Shown here one piece after another: positions 27,417-35,158 of a DNA stretch of 64,000 nucleotides. Each line of letters opens with the position of its first letter. The first letter of the stretch is position 1. The notes below the pieces were generated by a model. It searched no databases and was not told the DNA's origin. It saw nothing but the letters and a program-made list of their open reading frames with translations. Position numbers and translations under genes: made by a program. Source of the stretch: Planctomycetota bacterium (GTDB taxonomy: Bacteria > Planctomycetota > SZUA-567 > H5-PLA8); assembly GCA_023150555.1 (NCBI GenBank), contig JAKLKQ010000017.1, positions 48,070 to 112,069 on the forward strand. The letters run 5' to 3'.

Positions 27417-28376
27417 TTAGACCTCCAGAGTTCCATCCGCCTGCCGCTTTCGGAAAACGTCAATCGTTCGCGCCATGCCGTCCTTCAACGAAATCCGCGG
27501 GATCTCGGGGAACGCCGTGCGTAGTTCGGTGTCCACCAGGTTGGCGGCGATAGGGAGGTCCCCGCCCGTTATGCGGATACGCTCTGCCGCACCGGGAACC
27601 TGCCGCTCCAACTCCGCGATGAATGCAGCCGTATCGGCAATCGCTCCCCCGACCGTGAAGGCGGGCGCGCCTTCAGGTGGGCTAAGTGCCGCGGCAACGA
27701 AGTACGCCGCTACCTCCTCGACGTACGTGTACGCCGTCTTCCCGCTGAACGGGATCTCGAACGGCACCTTCAACAGCGCTGCGGCGATCGCGCGCGTCGG
27801 GAAGCTGGTCATGCCCACGTCGCGCCCCGGGCCGTACACCGTCAGCGGCCGGAACCCGACGCTGCGCAGGCCGTAATCCTTCCAGTAGACCTTCGCGCAC
27901 AGTTCATTGCAGGCCTTGAAAGCACCGTAGATTGTTCCCGGCTTCGGCTGCGCTGCATCGCCTGCGCCGCCGGGGTAATCCCGATCCGACCCAAAGACCG
28001 CCGCACTGGATGCGTAGGCGACGGCCGGCGGACTCTTCAGCGCACGGGCCGCCTCAAAGATCGCCAACATGCCGATAACATTCACTGTGGCGCCCGCCAC
28101 CGGGTTTGCTTTGCACCCGGGCACCTGGATGCCCGCGAGGTGAATGACCGCGTCGGGCCGGCAATCGGCCATTGCCTTTTGCACGGCGGCCGCATCGTCG
28201 ATGCGCACCTGCTGAAACCGGATCCGCTCGATCTCCCGCGCGATCATAGCAAAATGCCAGCGCGCTTCGTTGCGCTCGATGTCCCACACCGTCGCGTCGT
28301 GGCCGTCCACAAGGAGCCTGCGCAGGATCCAAGCGCCAAAGAAACCGCATCCGCCGGTAACGAGTACATGAGCCAT
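27417..28376 (-). CDS. NAD-dependent epimerase/dehydratase-family (extended SDR) protein
   Basis: 319 residues. The Rossmann motif GGCGFFG is at residues 8-14, and the catalytic pair is YGAFK following YASSAAVFG. FRPLTVYGPGRD and the ability to hold a C-terminal substrate domain are typical of extended SDRs. Members of this branch oxidise or epimerise sugars and sugar acids. Within this operon a role as L-fucose (or related sugar) dehydrogenase would fit, because no other candidate for the first oxidation is present, but that is inference. AAGAGGA precedes the ATG; the downstream dehydratase begins 4 bp after the stop. Confidence 0.75.
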   Translation of the reverse strand: MAHVLVTGGCGFFGAWILRRLLVDGHDATVWDIERNEARWHFAMIAREIERIRFQQVRIDDAAAVQKAMADCRPDAVIHLAGIQVPGCKANPVAGATVNVIGMLAIFEAARALKSPPAVAYASSAAVFGSDRDYPGGAGDAAQPKPGTIYGAFKACNELCAKVYWKDYGLRSVGFRPLTVYGPGRDVGMTSFPTRAIAAALLKVPFEIPFSGKTAYTYVEEVAAYFVAAALSPPEGAPAFTVGGAIADTAAFIAELERQVPGAAERIRITGGDLPIAANLVDTELRTAFPEIPRISLKDGMARTIDVFRKRQADGTLEV

Positions 28377-28407
28377 GATCCGGTCCTCTTTCCGTTTGAT
28401 CGGCCTT

Positions 28408-29175
28408 TCAGAAGCCGAGCCGCGCGCCGCCGTCCGCCACGATATGCGTGCCGGTCACGAAGGCCGCCTCATCGCTGGCCAGGAACGCCGCGATTCGCCC
28501 GATCTCTTCGATGGTGGCCATCCGACCCATCGGCTGTGCAGCTTCACAAGCCTGGCGCACCCCTTCCGGATCCTGCTGGCGTTCAATCCACTCGTTCATC
28601 AAAGGTGTATCGACGCTGCTGGGGCAGATCGCATTAACGCGCACACCGTTGGCGGCCTCGTCCCGAGCCAATGCCATGGTCAACCCGAGGATCCCGGCCT
28701 TGCTGGCGCAGTAGGCCACCGCCTGTGGCTGGCCGCCTAAAGCGCGCATCGAGGACATGTTCACTATCGAGCCTTTGCTCTTGCGGAGTTCGGGCAGCGA
28801 GGCCTTGCAGAAGAGGAAGACCGATTTGAGGTTCAGGCCGAGCAGGTAGTCCCAGCGTTCGGGCGATAGTTCATCGATGGTGTGCGGAAAGTGCGTGCCC
28901 GCGTTGTTCACCAACGAATGCAAGCCACCAAACCGTTGCCGCACGTGTTCGACGCAGGCCTGGATCGAATCCGGTCTCAACACGTCGGTCAACACGAAGG
29001 CGCACCGTCCACCGGCGGCCTGAATCGAATCGCAGACCTGCTGCGCCTCCTTTTCGCGGATATCCGCAAGCACAACCTGTGCACCTTCCTCGGCCAGGAC
29101 GCGTGCACAGCCTTCACCGATGCCGCGCGCGCCGCCGGTCACGATGGCAATCCTGTCTTGGAAGCGATTCCGCAT
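28408..29175 (-). CDS. Classical SDR oxidoreductase, probable 2-keto-3-deoxy-L-fuconate or L-fucose dehydrogenase
   Basis: 255 residues, the usual classical-SDR length. It shows TGGARGIG (cofactor loop, residues 13-20), LVNNAGTHFP, VNMSSMRAL (catalytic Ser), YCASKAG (Tyr and Lys) and ICPSSVDTPL. The acidic ADIREKE after beta-strand 2 favours NAD(H). In known non-phosphorylative fucose pathways SDRs catalyse either L-fucose oxidation or oxidation of 2-keto-3-deoxy-L-fuconate; either fits. AATAAGGAGG precedes the ATG. It sits between the solute-binding-like protein and the epimerase, in the same operon. Confidence 0.8.
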   Translation of the reverse strand: MRNRFQDRIAIVTGGARGIGEGCARVLAEEGAQVVLADIREKEAQQVCDSIQAAGGRCAFVLTDVLRPDSIQACVEHVRQRFGGLHSLVNNAGTHFPHTIDELSPERWDYLLGLNLKSVFLFCKASLPELRKSKGSIVNMSSMRALGGQPQAVAYCASKAGILGLTMALARDEAANGVRVNAICPSSVDTPLMNEWIERQQDPEGVRQACEAAQPMGRMATIEEIGRIAAFLASDEAAFVTGTHIVADGGARLGF

Positions 29176-29188
29176 GAGTCTCTCCTCC

Positions 29189-30382
29189 TTATTGCCGCCG
29201 CGCCACAGAGACGGCTTCCGCCGCGCGCTGCAAGGCCTGATCGACGGTGCACTCGCCGATCAGCGCCTGCCTGATGCTGCCCCACAGCGCGTCTTCACAC
29301 GCCGGGTACTCGGCGAACTTGGGCGGAATCGCCATACAACTCGACATGGTTCGGCGCAGTATCTCGATGCGCCGCGCATCGCGGCTGTCCGCTGGCGCTT
29401 CACGGCCCAGGCGTTCCATGACCGCGGTCCGAGGCACCACGCTTCCCAGCCGGGCCTCGTGGAGCTGGCTCTCTTCGCTGCACAGGAAGCGAAGCAATTC
29501 GAGCGCCGCCGGCACGTCTCGCGTTCCGGAAGTCAGGGCAAACGAATGCGCGCCCGAATACACCCGTCGCTTCCCGCTCGGCCCGGTAGGGTAGATCGCG
29601 ACGTCGAAGACGTCGCCAACGATTTTGCTTTCCCGGTAGGCGTGGTAGCCGCCCGGCCAGTCGGTGGTCATTGCGGCTTTTCCGGACAGGAAGCACGCGG
29701 CCACCTGGTCATAGTGCCAATCCGGAACTTCCTTGGGCGCGGCATTTTTGTAGAGATTGACCAGCATTCCGCAGGCGTAGCGCCCCGCGTCCGATACGAA
29801 GGCTGGCTCCAGGTCTTCCGTAAAGAGCTGTCCGCCGGCAGATTCGAGGATCTCGTAGAAGTGCCCGAACAGGCCCGACTCCTTGCCCGGAAAAACAAAG
29901 CCTGCGATTCCGGCCCACGCCCTCAGGAATCGGGCTGTTTCCGCGAATGCGCTCCAAGTGTCGGGAAATCGCAAGGCGCGGCCAAACTCGGATTCGTAGC
30001 TGTCACGCAGCGCTTGCGATTCGAAGAGGTCTTTCCGGTACAGCACGAGCTTCGAGTCCACGACGCGCGGGAGTTGCAGGAGCCGCCCGCGGTAGCGCAT
30101 CAACTCCACGGCGGACACTTCGAAGGCTTTCAGTTCGGTATCCTCGAGCAGCCCATCAAGCGGGCGCAGGAACCCGGCTTGGCTTGGCGCGTACTTCGAG
30201 TGCGTGGAAACCAGATCGTACGTTGCGCCGTGCTCCGCGAGGTGCTCATTCAGCGAGGGATGATCGCCCTTGAACGCAACTCCGACCTTCAGGCCGCTTG
30301 CCTTCTCGAAGAGCGGAAGCCGGTCGTACAGGCCGTCGTACATCTGCCCCGAAACCAGCGCGATGCGCAATTCATTCGCCAT
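29189..30382 (-). CDS. Family 1 extracellular solute-binding-like protein lacking a signal peptide
   Basis: 397 residues. The fold is that of an ABC-type sugar-binding protein: ELRIALVSGQMYDGLYDRLP, SGLKVGVAF, TYDLVSTHSKYAPSQAGFLRPLD, AACFLSGKAAMTTDWPGGY, and SGTRDVPAALELLRFLCSEE. The N-terminus (MANELRIALV) starts directly in the first beta-strand with no signal peptide or lipobox, and no permease or ATPase genes are nearby. It begins 3 bp after the stop of the FCD-GntR gene with a GAGGG site. It may be an intracellular sugar sensor, or be exported by an unrecognised route; a mis-assigned start is unlikely because the upstream frame runs into the regulator gene. Confidence 0.78.
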   Translation of the reverse strand: MANELRIALVSGQMYDGLYDRLPLFEKASGLKVGVAFKGDHPSLNEHLAEHGATYDLVSTHSKYAPSQAGFLRPLDGLLEDTELKAFEVSAVELMRYRGRLLQLPRVVDSKLVLYRKDLFESQALRDSYESEFGRALRFPDTWSAFAETARFLRAWAGIAGFVFPGKESGLFGHFYEILESAGGQLFTEDLEPAFVSDAGRYACGMLVNLYKNAAPKEVPDWHYDQVAACFLSGKAAMTTDWPGGYHAYRESKIVGDVFDVAIYPTGPSGKRRVYSGAHSFALTSGTRDVPAALELLRFLCSEESQLHEARLGSVVPRTAVMERLGREAPADSRDARRIEILRRTMSSCMAIPPKFAEYPACEDALWGSIRQALIGECTVDQALQRAAEAVSVARRQ

Positions 30383-30385
30383 CGT

Positions 30386-31342
30386 TCAACCCTCGTTGCC
30401 TAAGCGCTGCAAATTCTGTTCGCGTGCCATGCGCGCAACGTGGTCCCGTGCGTTCTCCAGGTGTGCCTTCAGCGCAGCACCCGCAGCCCTGCGGTCGCCG
30501 GCTAGGACATGCCGCAATATGGCGGCGTGTTCCTGGAAGGTCTTCCGCGCCCGGTGCGGCACCTGCCAGGACGGGGAGACCGAGATCAACCGTTGCGCCT
30601 CGACCTGCTCCAACGAACGCCGTAGAAACGGATTCGCGCATGCGCGCTGAATCATGAGGTGCAGCGCGGTGTCCAGCGCTACGCGACGCGTTGAAGGTAC
30701 TTTTTCCAATTGACGCCCGTTCAGAAGGGCCTGCGTGTCTTCAAGAAGCTTGGCTGCCTCTCCGCGAGGCAAGTTCGCCCAAGCCGACTCAAGAGCTGCG
30801 GGTTCGAGGAGCAGCCGGTAGTCGTACCAGTGCAGGAACTCATCGACGGTAAAAAAGGCGCGCTGCCATCCCCGCCGCGGAACGGCCTCGAGCACGTTTT
30901 CCTTGGCCAACAGCGACAGCGCGCGGTTCGCGGTGGTCCTTGATACATTCATCCGGCGTGCCACCTCTGAGTCCTTCAGCAGTCCGCCGGACCATTCACC
31001 GGGCCGCGTCAGTTGACCGCGCAGACGGTGGGCCACGGTCACGAACCCAGGCTCCGCCGACGCCTGGACCGACAGCTTCTTGAAGCATCGGTCGCGCAGA
31101 AGCGCGCGGGCGCGAATCGAATCGATCCGCACGTAAGCGCCCTGGTTCGGACGCAGGTCAACTACGCGGCGTTCGTGAAGCCATCGCAGCGCCTGACGGA
31201 CGGGCGTCCGAGAGACGGCACACTTTCCGGCGTAGTCCGACTCGCCGATGCGCGCCTCGGCCGGCAACCGGCACTCGGCCACGTCCAGCAGAATGGCCTT
31301 GGCCACCAGGAGTTCCAGGGGGGAGGCGTTTGTTTTTTGCAT
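30386..31342 (-). CDS. FCD-type GntR regulator with two winged-helix domains
   Basis: 318 residues from ATG 31342 (MQKTNASPLELLVAKAILLD), chosen because GntR homology starts there; there is no clear Shine-Dalgarno site. Residues about 5-75 are a GntR winged helix (YAGKCAVSRTPVRQALRWLH, RRVVDLRPNQGAYVR). Residues about 105-160 hold a second one (LLKDSEVARRMNVSRTTANR, ENVLEAVPRRGWQ). An FCD ligand-binding domain follows (EFLHWYDYRLLLEPAALESA, LHLMIQRACANPFLRRSL, EHAAILRHVLAGDRRAAGAA). FCD regulators bind sugar acids or similar ligands through a metal-His site. A doubled DNA-binding domain is unusual. It heads the fucose operon and probably regulates it. Confidence 0.8.
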   Translation of the reverse strand: MQKTNASPLELLVAKAILLDVAECRLPAEARIGESDYAGKCAVSRTPVRQALRWLHERRVVDLRPNQGAYVRIDSIRARALLRDRCFKKLSVQASAEPGFVTVAHRLRGQLTRPGEWSGGLLKDSEVARRMNVSRTTANRALSLLAKENVLEAVPRRGWQRAFFTVDEFLHWYDYRLLLEPAALESAWANLPRGEAAKLLEDTQALLNGRQLEKVPSTRRVALDTALHLMIQRACANPFLRRSLEQVEAQRLISVSPSWQVPHRARKTFQEHAAILRHVLAGDRRAAGAALKAHLENARDHVARMAREQNLQRLGNEG

Positions 31343-31348
31343 ACAAAA
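31335..31348. promoter_or_regulatory. GntR-type operator candidate overlapping the FCD-GntR start
   Basis: TTTTGCATACAAAA is a near-perfect dyad (one asymmetric pair) of the TTGTATACAA type bound by several FCD GntR regulators. It covers the start codon of the FCD-GntR gene at 31340-31342, and related ATACAA words continue to 31355. Autorepression is the simplest reading. Confidence 0.5.
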
Positions 31349-31421
31349 TACAATATGCCGTCCCACGGGCCCTGGCAACACTTTTCTGAGAATTCGTTCC
31401 GGTGTCTGGGCGGGAGCCCCT

Positions 31422-32267
31422 TCAGACCTGCAGCGCGGTATGCTGGCCACGGAAATCCCGCGGCGTGCATCCGTACAGCCGCTTGAACTCCCGGCTGAAG
31501 TGGTACGGGTTGGAGAACCCGGTCAGTTCGGCGATCCGGTAGACCGTCTCCTGCGTCGTGATCAGCCGCAGGCGGGCTTCCGAAAGTCGGACGCTCTTTA
31601 CGTAATCCATCGGCGCGCGGCCCATATGCTCCAGGAAGAAGGCGTGAAAACGGGAACGCGACAGATGCGCGATGTGCGCGAGCATCTCAACGGACAATGG
31701 TTCGCGCAGATGCGTGCGAATGAAGGACAGCACCGGCGCCAGGCGATCAGCCTGATGCAAGAAGGCCTCGCCAAAGGTGCTCAGCGGTGCCAGTTCGCAC
31801 AGCAGGCGCAGCGCCTGGAAGCCCAGTTCCTGTCTTCGCGCCAGGCCAGCCAGCGATTGCGGTCCGTCTGCGCGCATCTCGAGGAGTTCGGCGATGATCG
31901 TCCCGAACCGCCGGCCGAAAGTAACGTCGGTCTTGGGCGGTAGGGCCAACAGCGAGACCAGATCCACCGTGGTGAAGACTTGGAACCGCACGTGCAGCCA
32001 GCGCGCGCGCATCAGGCCGCCGCGCCGGGCGGCGTGGTGCGTGATCTCCAGGAACTGCCCGTCCCTCGCCAGAAAGGCCTCGCCGCCGGTCGCCATTGTT
32101 CGATAGCCGTCCGAGTGGACCTCATAGGCCCCCAAGGTGGCCTGCGCGATAATTGTGCAAGGTGCTCGCTTCTTATGAATCCACCCATCTGGGGCTTTTT
32201 CGGAGCTACCTGGCTCCATAAAGCCAATAGATACTGAATTTTGCAAGATGGACAGAACCGGTTGCAT
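31422..32267 (-). CDS. AraC-family transcriptional regulator
   Basis: 281 residues from ATG 32267 (MQPVLSILQNSVSIGFMEPG), preceded by GGGGAGG. Residues about 20-150 are a cupin-like sugar-sensing domain (GYRTMATGGEAFLARDGQFLE). Residues about 180-278 are the double helix-turn-helix: REPLSVEMLAHIAHLSRSRF, FFLEHMGRAPMDYV, ETVYRIAELTGFSNPYHFSR, FKRLYGCTPRDFR. It is divergent from the MDR dehydrogenase gene, with 129 bp between starts, and lies upstream of the fucose operon on the same strand. Regulation of one or both is likely. Confidence 0.9.
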   Translation of the reverse strand: MQPVLSILQNSVSIGFMEPGSSEKAPDGWIHKKRAPCTIIAQATLGAYEVHSDGYRTMATGGEAFLARDGQFLEITHHAARRGGLMRARWLHVRFQVFTTVDLVSLLALPPKTDVTFGRRFGTIIAELLEMRADGPQSLAGLARRQELGFQALRLLCELAPLSTFGEAFLHQADRLAPVLSFIRTHLREPLSVEMLAHIAHLSRSRFHAFFLEHMGRAPMDYVKSVRLSEARLRLITTQETVYRIAELTGFSNPYHFSREFKRLYGCTPRDFRGQHTALQV

Positions 32268-32396
32268 GTGAGCCTCCCCTGCCCTGTTAATGGCAATAGG
32301 ACTCAGGGATATTATTTGGAGACGCAGGGCCATTTTCAAACGGATCCTGCGGTGGCACCATATTGTCGTTGGAAACACCTCATTAAGGAGCACCCC

Positions 32397-33383
32397 ATGC
32401 CGGGCTTTGCCGTTCGAATGACCTCACCGGGCCGAGCAGCCCTCGAGGCGGGCCCGGAACCGGAGCCGTTGCCGGAGGGCCACATCGAAGGCATCGCCGT
32501 GGCCAGCGCCATCAGCCCCGGCACCGAGATCGAGGGCACCTTTGCGATATCCGACGCGTCGCGCTTCCCGCGCGGGAGCGGCTACGCGATGGTCTTCCGC
32601 GTCACGCATGCAGGAAAGGACAGCGGCTTCGCGCCCGGCGACCTGGCCTTCGCAATGAAACCGCATGCGACGCCCGTCCATTGCCTGCCCACCCAAGCCT
32701 GGAAATTGCCGAAGGGAATCGATCCCTTTGCGGCCACGCTGGCGCGCTTGGCGGGCGTCTCGTGGAGCACGCTTACAACCACGCACGCGCGTCCGCCGGC
32801 CAAGGCCGTCGTAACCGGCCTGGGCATCGTGGGAAACCTGGCCGCGCAGATACTCAACACTTCGGGGTACCGGGTGATGGGTTGCGATCCCGTGGAGGAC
32901 CGCCGCGCGAAGTTGGACCGCTTGGCCATGGCCACGTGCGCAAAGCTGCCGCTTGACGATGCGAACTGGCGCGGGCAGACGGACCTCGTCGTGGACTGTT
33001 CCGGCCACGAGGGCGCGGTCCTCGACGCCTGCAAGATTGTCAGAAAGGGCGGCGAGGTGGTACTGGTCGGCGTACCCTGGCGAAAGCGCACCGATCTGCC
33101 GGCTTTTGATGTTCTGAATGCCGTCTTCCACGGCTACGTTCACCTGCGCGGCGGCTGGGAGTGGGAGGTGCCGATCGATCCGTCGGACTTCCGGCGCGGC
33201 TCGATCCGCGAGAACATCGCCGCGGCGCTCGACTGGATCGCCTCTGGCCGTATTCAGACCGAGGGGCTCTACCGCCTCGCCGATCCCCGCGAGTGCGAGA
33301 CTGTGTACCGGCAGCTTCAGGAACGCGGCGGCGGACCACTGACCGCCGTCTTCGACTGGTCGCGCGTAGAGGGTAACCCATGA
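32397..33383 (+). CDS. Short MDR-family (zinc-alcohol-dehydrogenase-like) oxidoreductase
   Basis: 328 residues from ATG 32397 (MPGFAVRMTSPGRAALEAGP), preceded by TAAGGAG. The N-terminal GroES-like domain is degenerate: I see none of the usual catalytic zinc ligands. The Rossmann domain has VTGLGIVGNLAAQI, GCDPVEDRRAKLDRLA, LVVDCSGHEGAV and VRKGGEVVLVGVPW. Members of this branch oxidise or reduce alcohol groups on sugars and other molecules. The stop overlaps the start of the ThuA gene (ATGA), so the two are coupled and probably act together on a sugar. Confidence 0.78.
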   Translation: MPGFAVRMTSPGRAALEAGPEPEPLPEGHIEGIAVASAISPGTEIEGTFAISDASRFPRGSGYAMVFRVTHAGKDSGFAPGDLAFAMKPHATPVHCLPTQAWKLPKGIDPFAATLARLAGVSWSTLTTTHARPPAKAVVTGLGIVGNLAAQILNTSGYRVMGCDPVEDRRAKLDRLAMATCAKLPLDDANWRGQTDLVVDCSGHEGAVLDACKIVRKGGEVVLVGVPWRKRTDLPAFDVLNAVFHGYVHLRGGWEWEVPIDPSDFRRGSIRENIAAALDWIASGRIQTEGLYRLADPRECETVYRQLQERGGGPLTAVFDWSRVEGNP

Positions 33384-34945
33384 GCGCCCTGAGTGCGAGG
33401 GATTCCACCGCGCGAGTGCGGCGCGTAGTCCTGGTGGCGGGACGCAAGAGCCACGGGCCGGACGGCAACGGAATCCACGACTACCCGGCGCAAGCCCGGC
33501 TTATTCACGACACCCTCCAACGCAGTGCGCTGGGCGCGAAACTCTCGATAACTAGAGCCGAGGACGATGCCTGGCCTGAAGCCGCGATCGCCGAGGCCGA
33601 CGGGCTGGTGATCGTCGGCGACGGACGCGACGGGGACCTCGCCTATGCGCCCGCAAGCCACCTGGCGTCCGACACCCGCAAAGCCCAGGTCGAAGCCGCG
33701 GTCACGCGTGGCATGGGCGTGGCCGTGATTCACTTTTCGACCTTCGCCGCCGAACGCGAGATGCGCACGGTCCTGTCGTGGCAGGGCGCGTGCTTCCAGT
33801 GGGAGCAACAGGGGAAACGCGACTGGCACTCCAAGATCACCTGGGCAAAAGGCACGCTCGATGCGCTCGCGCCCGAACACCCCGTCCTGCGCGGCGTCGC
33901 CAACACGCCGCTCTTCGAAGAGTACTACCACAAGTTGGCCTTCCATCCGCGCGCGCAAGGGTTGATCGTCGTGCGGGCGCTGCCCGGCGAGAACGATTCC
34001 GAACGAACGGTCGCCTGGGCGCTGGAACGCGAATCCGGAGGCCGAGGATTCGGCACGACCATGGGGCACAGCCTCGATTCGTTCAGGCACAACGGCGTGC
34101 GCACGCTGGTCCTGAACGGAATCGCGTGGATGGCGGGGCTTGATCTTCCCGCCGGCGGCCTGCAGGCGCCATTTGCCGAACGCGAGGAAGTGGACCACCG
34201 CCTGGGCCTGGGCCCCGAGCCCGCGCCAATCCGCGTCGCCGTACTGGCCGGCAATGCCGCGCACCGCTGGCACAACTGGCCCGAGAGTACCGCAGCGCTG
34301 CTGCGTGCGTGGGGCGATGACCCGCGCATCACCGCGCGCGTCCACACCGACCCCAACGACTTGCCATCGAGCCTCGCCGGCCGCGACGTGCTCGTTCTCA
34401 ATTGGTGCAACTGGAAGGATCCGGCGGGCATGCCTGAAGCCGCCAGAAATGCGCTGCAGTCCTTCGTCGCGCGCGGCGGCGGGGTATTCGTACATCATTT
34501 CGCCAACGGCGCGTGCCACGCTTCGCTCCCGGAAGCGAGCGAATCGGACTGGCCCTGGTACCGCACGCTCGTGCGCCGTGTCTGGGACCATCGCCCCATC
34601 GCGCCCGGGCCCAGCGGCCACGACCGCTACGGGACGTTTGAGGTCAAGGCGCGCACTTCGCACCCGCTCGTGGCGGGCCTTCGCACGTTCCCGGTCGAAG
34701 ACGAACTGTACTGGCGGCAGCACGGCAGCGAGCCAATTGAGCCGCTGTTGACCGCGCGCTCGGCGGAGACCGGCTGCGACGAACCGCTCGTATGGGCTTA
34801 CGAAGTGGGCGATGCTCGCGTGGTGCAGTCCCTGCTCGGGCATTCGGGCAAGACCTACGACACCGCGGCGATGCGCGTCTTCGCGCGCCGCGCGGTCGCA
34901 TGGGCCGCGCGGCGCGCGATTCACGGATCTGCCGAAGGTCCCTGA
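33380..34945 (+). CDS. Tandem ThuA-like (trehalose-utilisation type) protein
   Basis: 521 residues with two consecutive ThuA-like, class I glutamine-amidotransferase-fold domains. Domain 1 (about 14-255): RVVLVAGRKSHGPDGNGIHD, ADGLVIVGDGRDGD, GMGVAVIHFSTF, GGRGFGTTMGHS. Domain 2 (about 280-510): RVAVLAGNAAHRWHNWPEST, RDVLVLNWCNWKDPAG, GGGVFVHHFANGACHAS, ARVVQSLLGHSGKTYD. Single ThuA domains convert or isomerise 3-keto-sugars in some systems, and members commonly neighbour sugar oxidoreductases as here. The ATG overlaps the stop of the MDR gene. Tandem arrangement suggests that one domain may have a structural or second catalytic role. Confidence 0.8.
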   Translation: MSALSARDSTARVRRVVLVAGRKSHGPDGNGIHDYPAQARLIHDTLQRSALGAKLSITRAEDDAWPEAAIAEADGLVIVGDGRDGDLAYAPASHLASDTRKAQVEAAVTRGMGVAVIHFSTFAAEREMRTVLSWQGACFQWEQQGKRDWHSKITWAKGTLDALAPEHPVLRGVANTPLFEEYYHKLAFHPRAQGLIVVRALPGENDSERTVAWALERESGGRGFGTTMGHSLDSFRHNGVRTLVLNGIAWMAGLDLPAGGLQAPFAEREEVDHRLGLGPEPAPIRVAVLAGNAAHRWHNWPESTAALLRAWGDDPRITARVHTDPNDLPSSLAGRDVLVLNWCNWKDPAGMPEAARNALQSFVARGGGVFVHHFANGACHASLPEASESDWPWYRTLVRRVWDHRPIAPGPSGHDRYGTFEVKARTSHPLVAGLRTFPVEDELYWRQHGSEPIEPLLTARSAETGCDEPLVWAYEVGDARVVQSLLGHSGKTYDTAAMRVFARRAVAWAARRAIHGSAEGP

Positions 34946-35077
34946 GCATCCGTCCGTTTCCGCGCACCTGCCGCCCGCCTGGCACCCTTCCCAGCGCCCA
35001 TATTATCCATAAAGCGTTATGATTATAGTAGTTACAGTGTAAATCCGCGCCTAATATTTTAGGATCAACGCATTCAA

Positions 35078-35095
35078 AATAAAGTATACTTTTAA
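35078..35095. promoter_or_regulatory. 18-bp shared element with AAAGTATACTTT palindrome (copy 1)
   Basis: A perfect 12-bp palindrome AAAGTATACTTT (35081-35092) lies inside an 18-bp word that recurs, inverted, at 56935-56952. It sits 64 bp upstream of the start of the GntR-LacI regulator, in an unusually AT-rich stretch (34990-35100). It is a candidate operator or promoter element. Confidence 0.5.
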
Positions 35096-35158
35096 TATCC
35101 GGCACCGAACCGGACGGTGTATGGGACAAGGTACGGGCACTCCGGCGGGAGATCGCGC

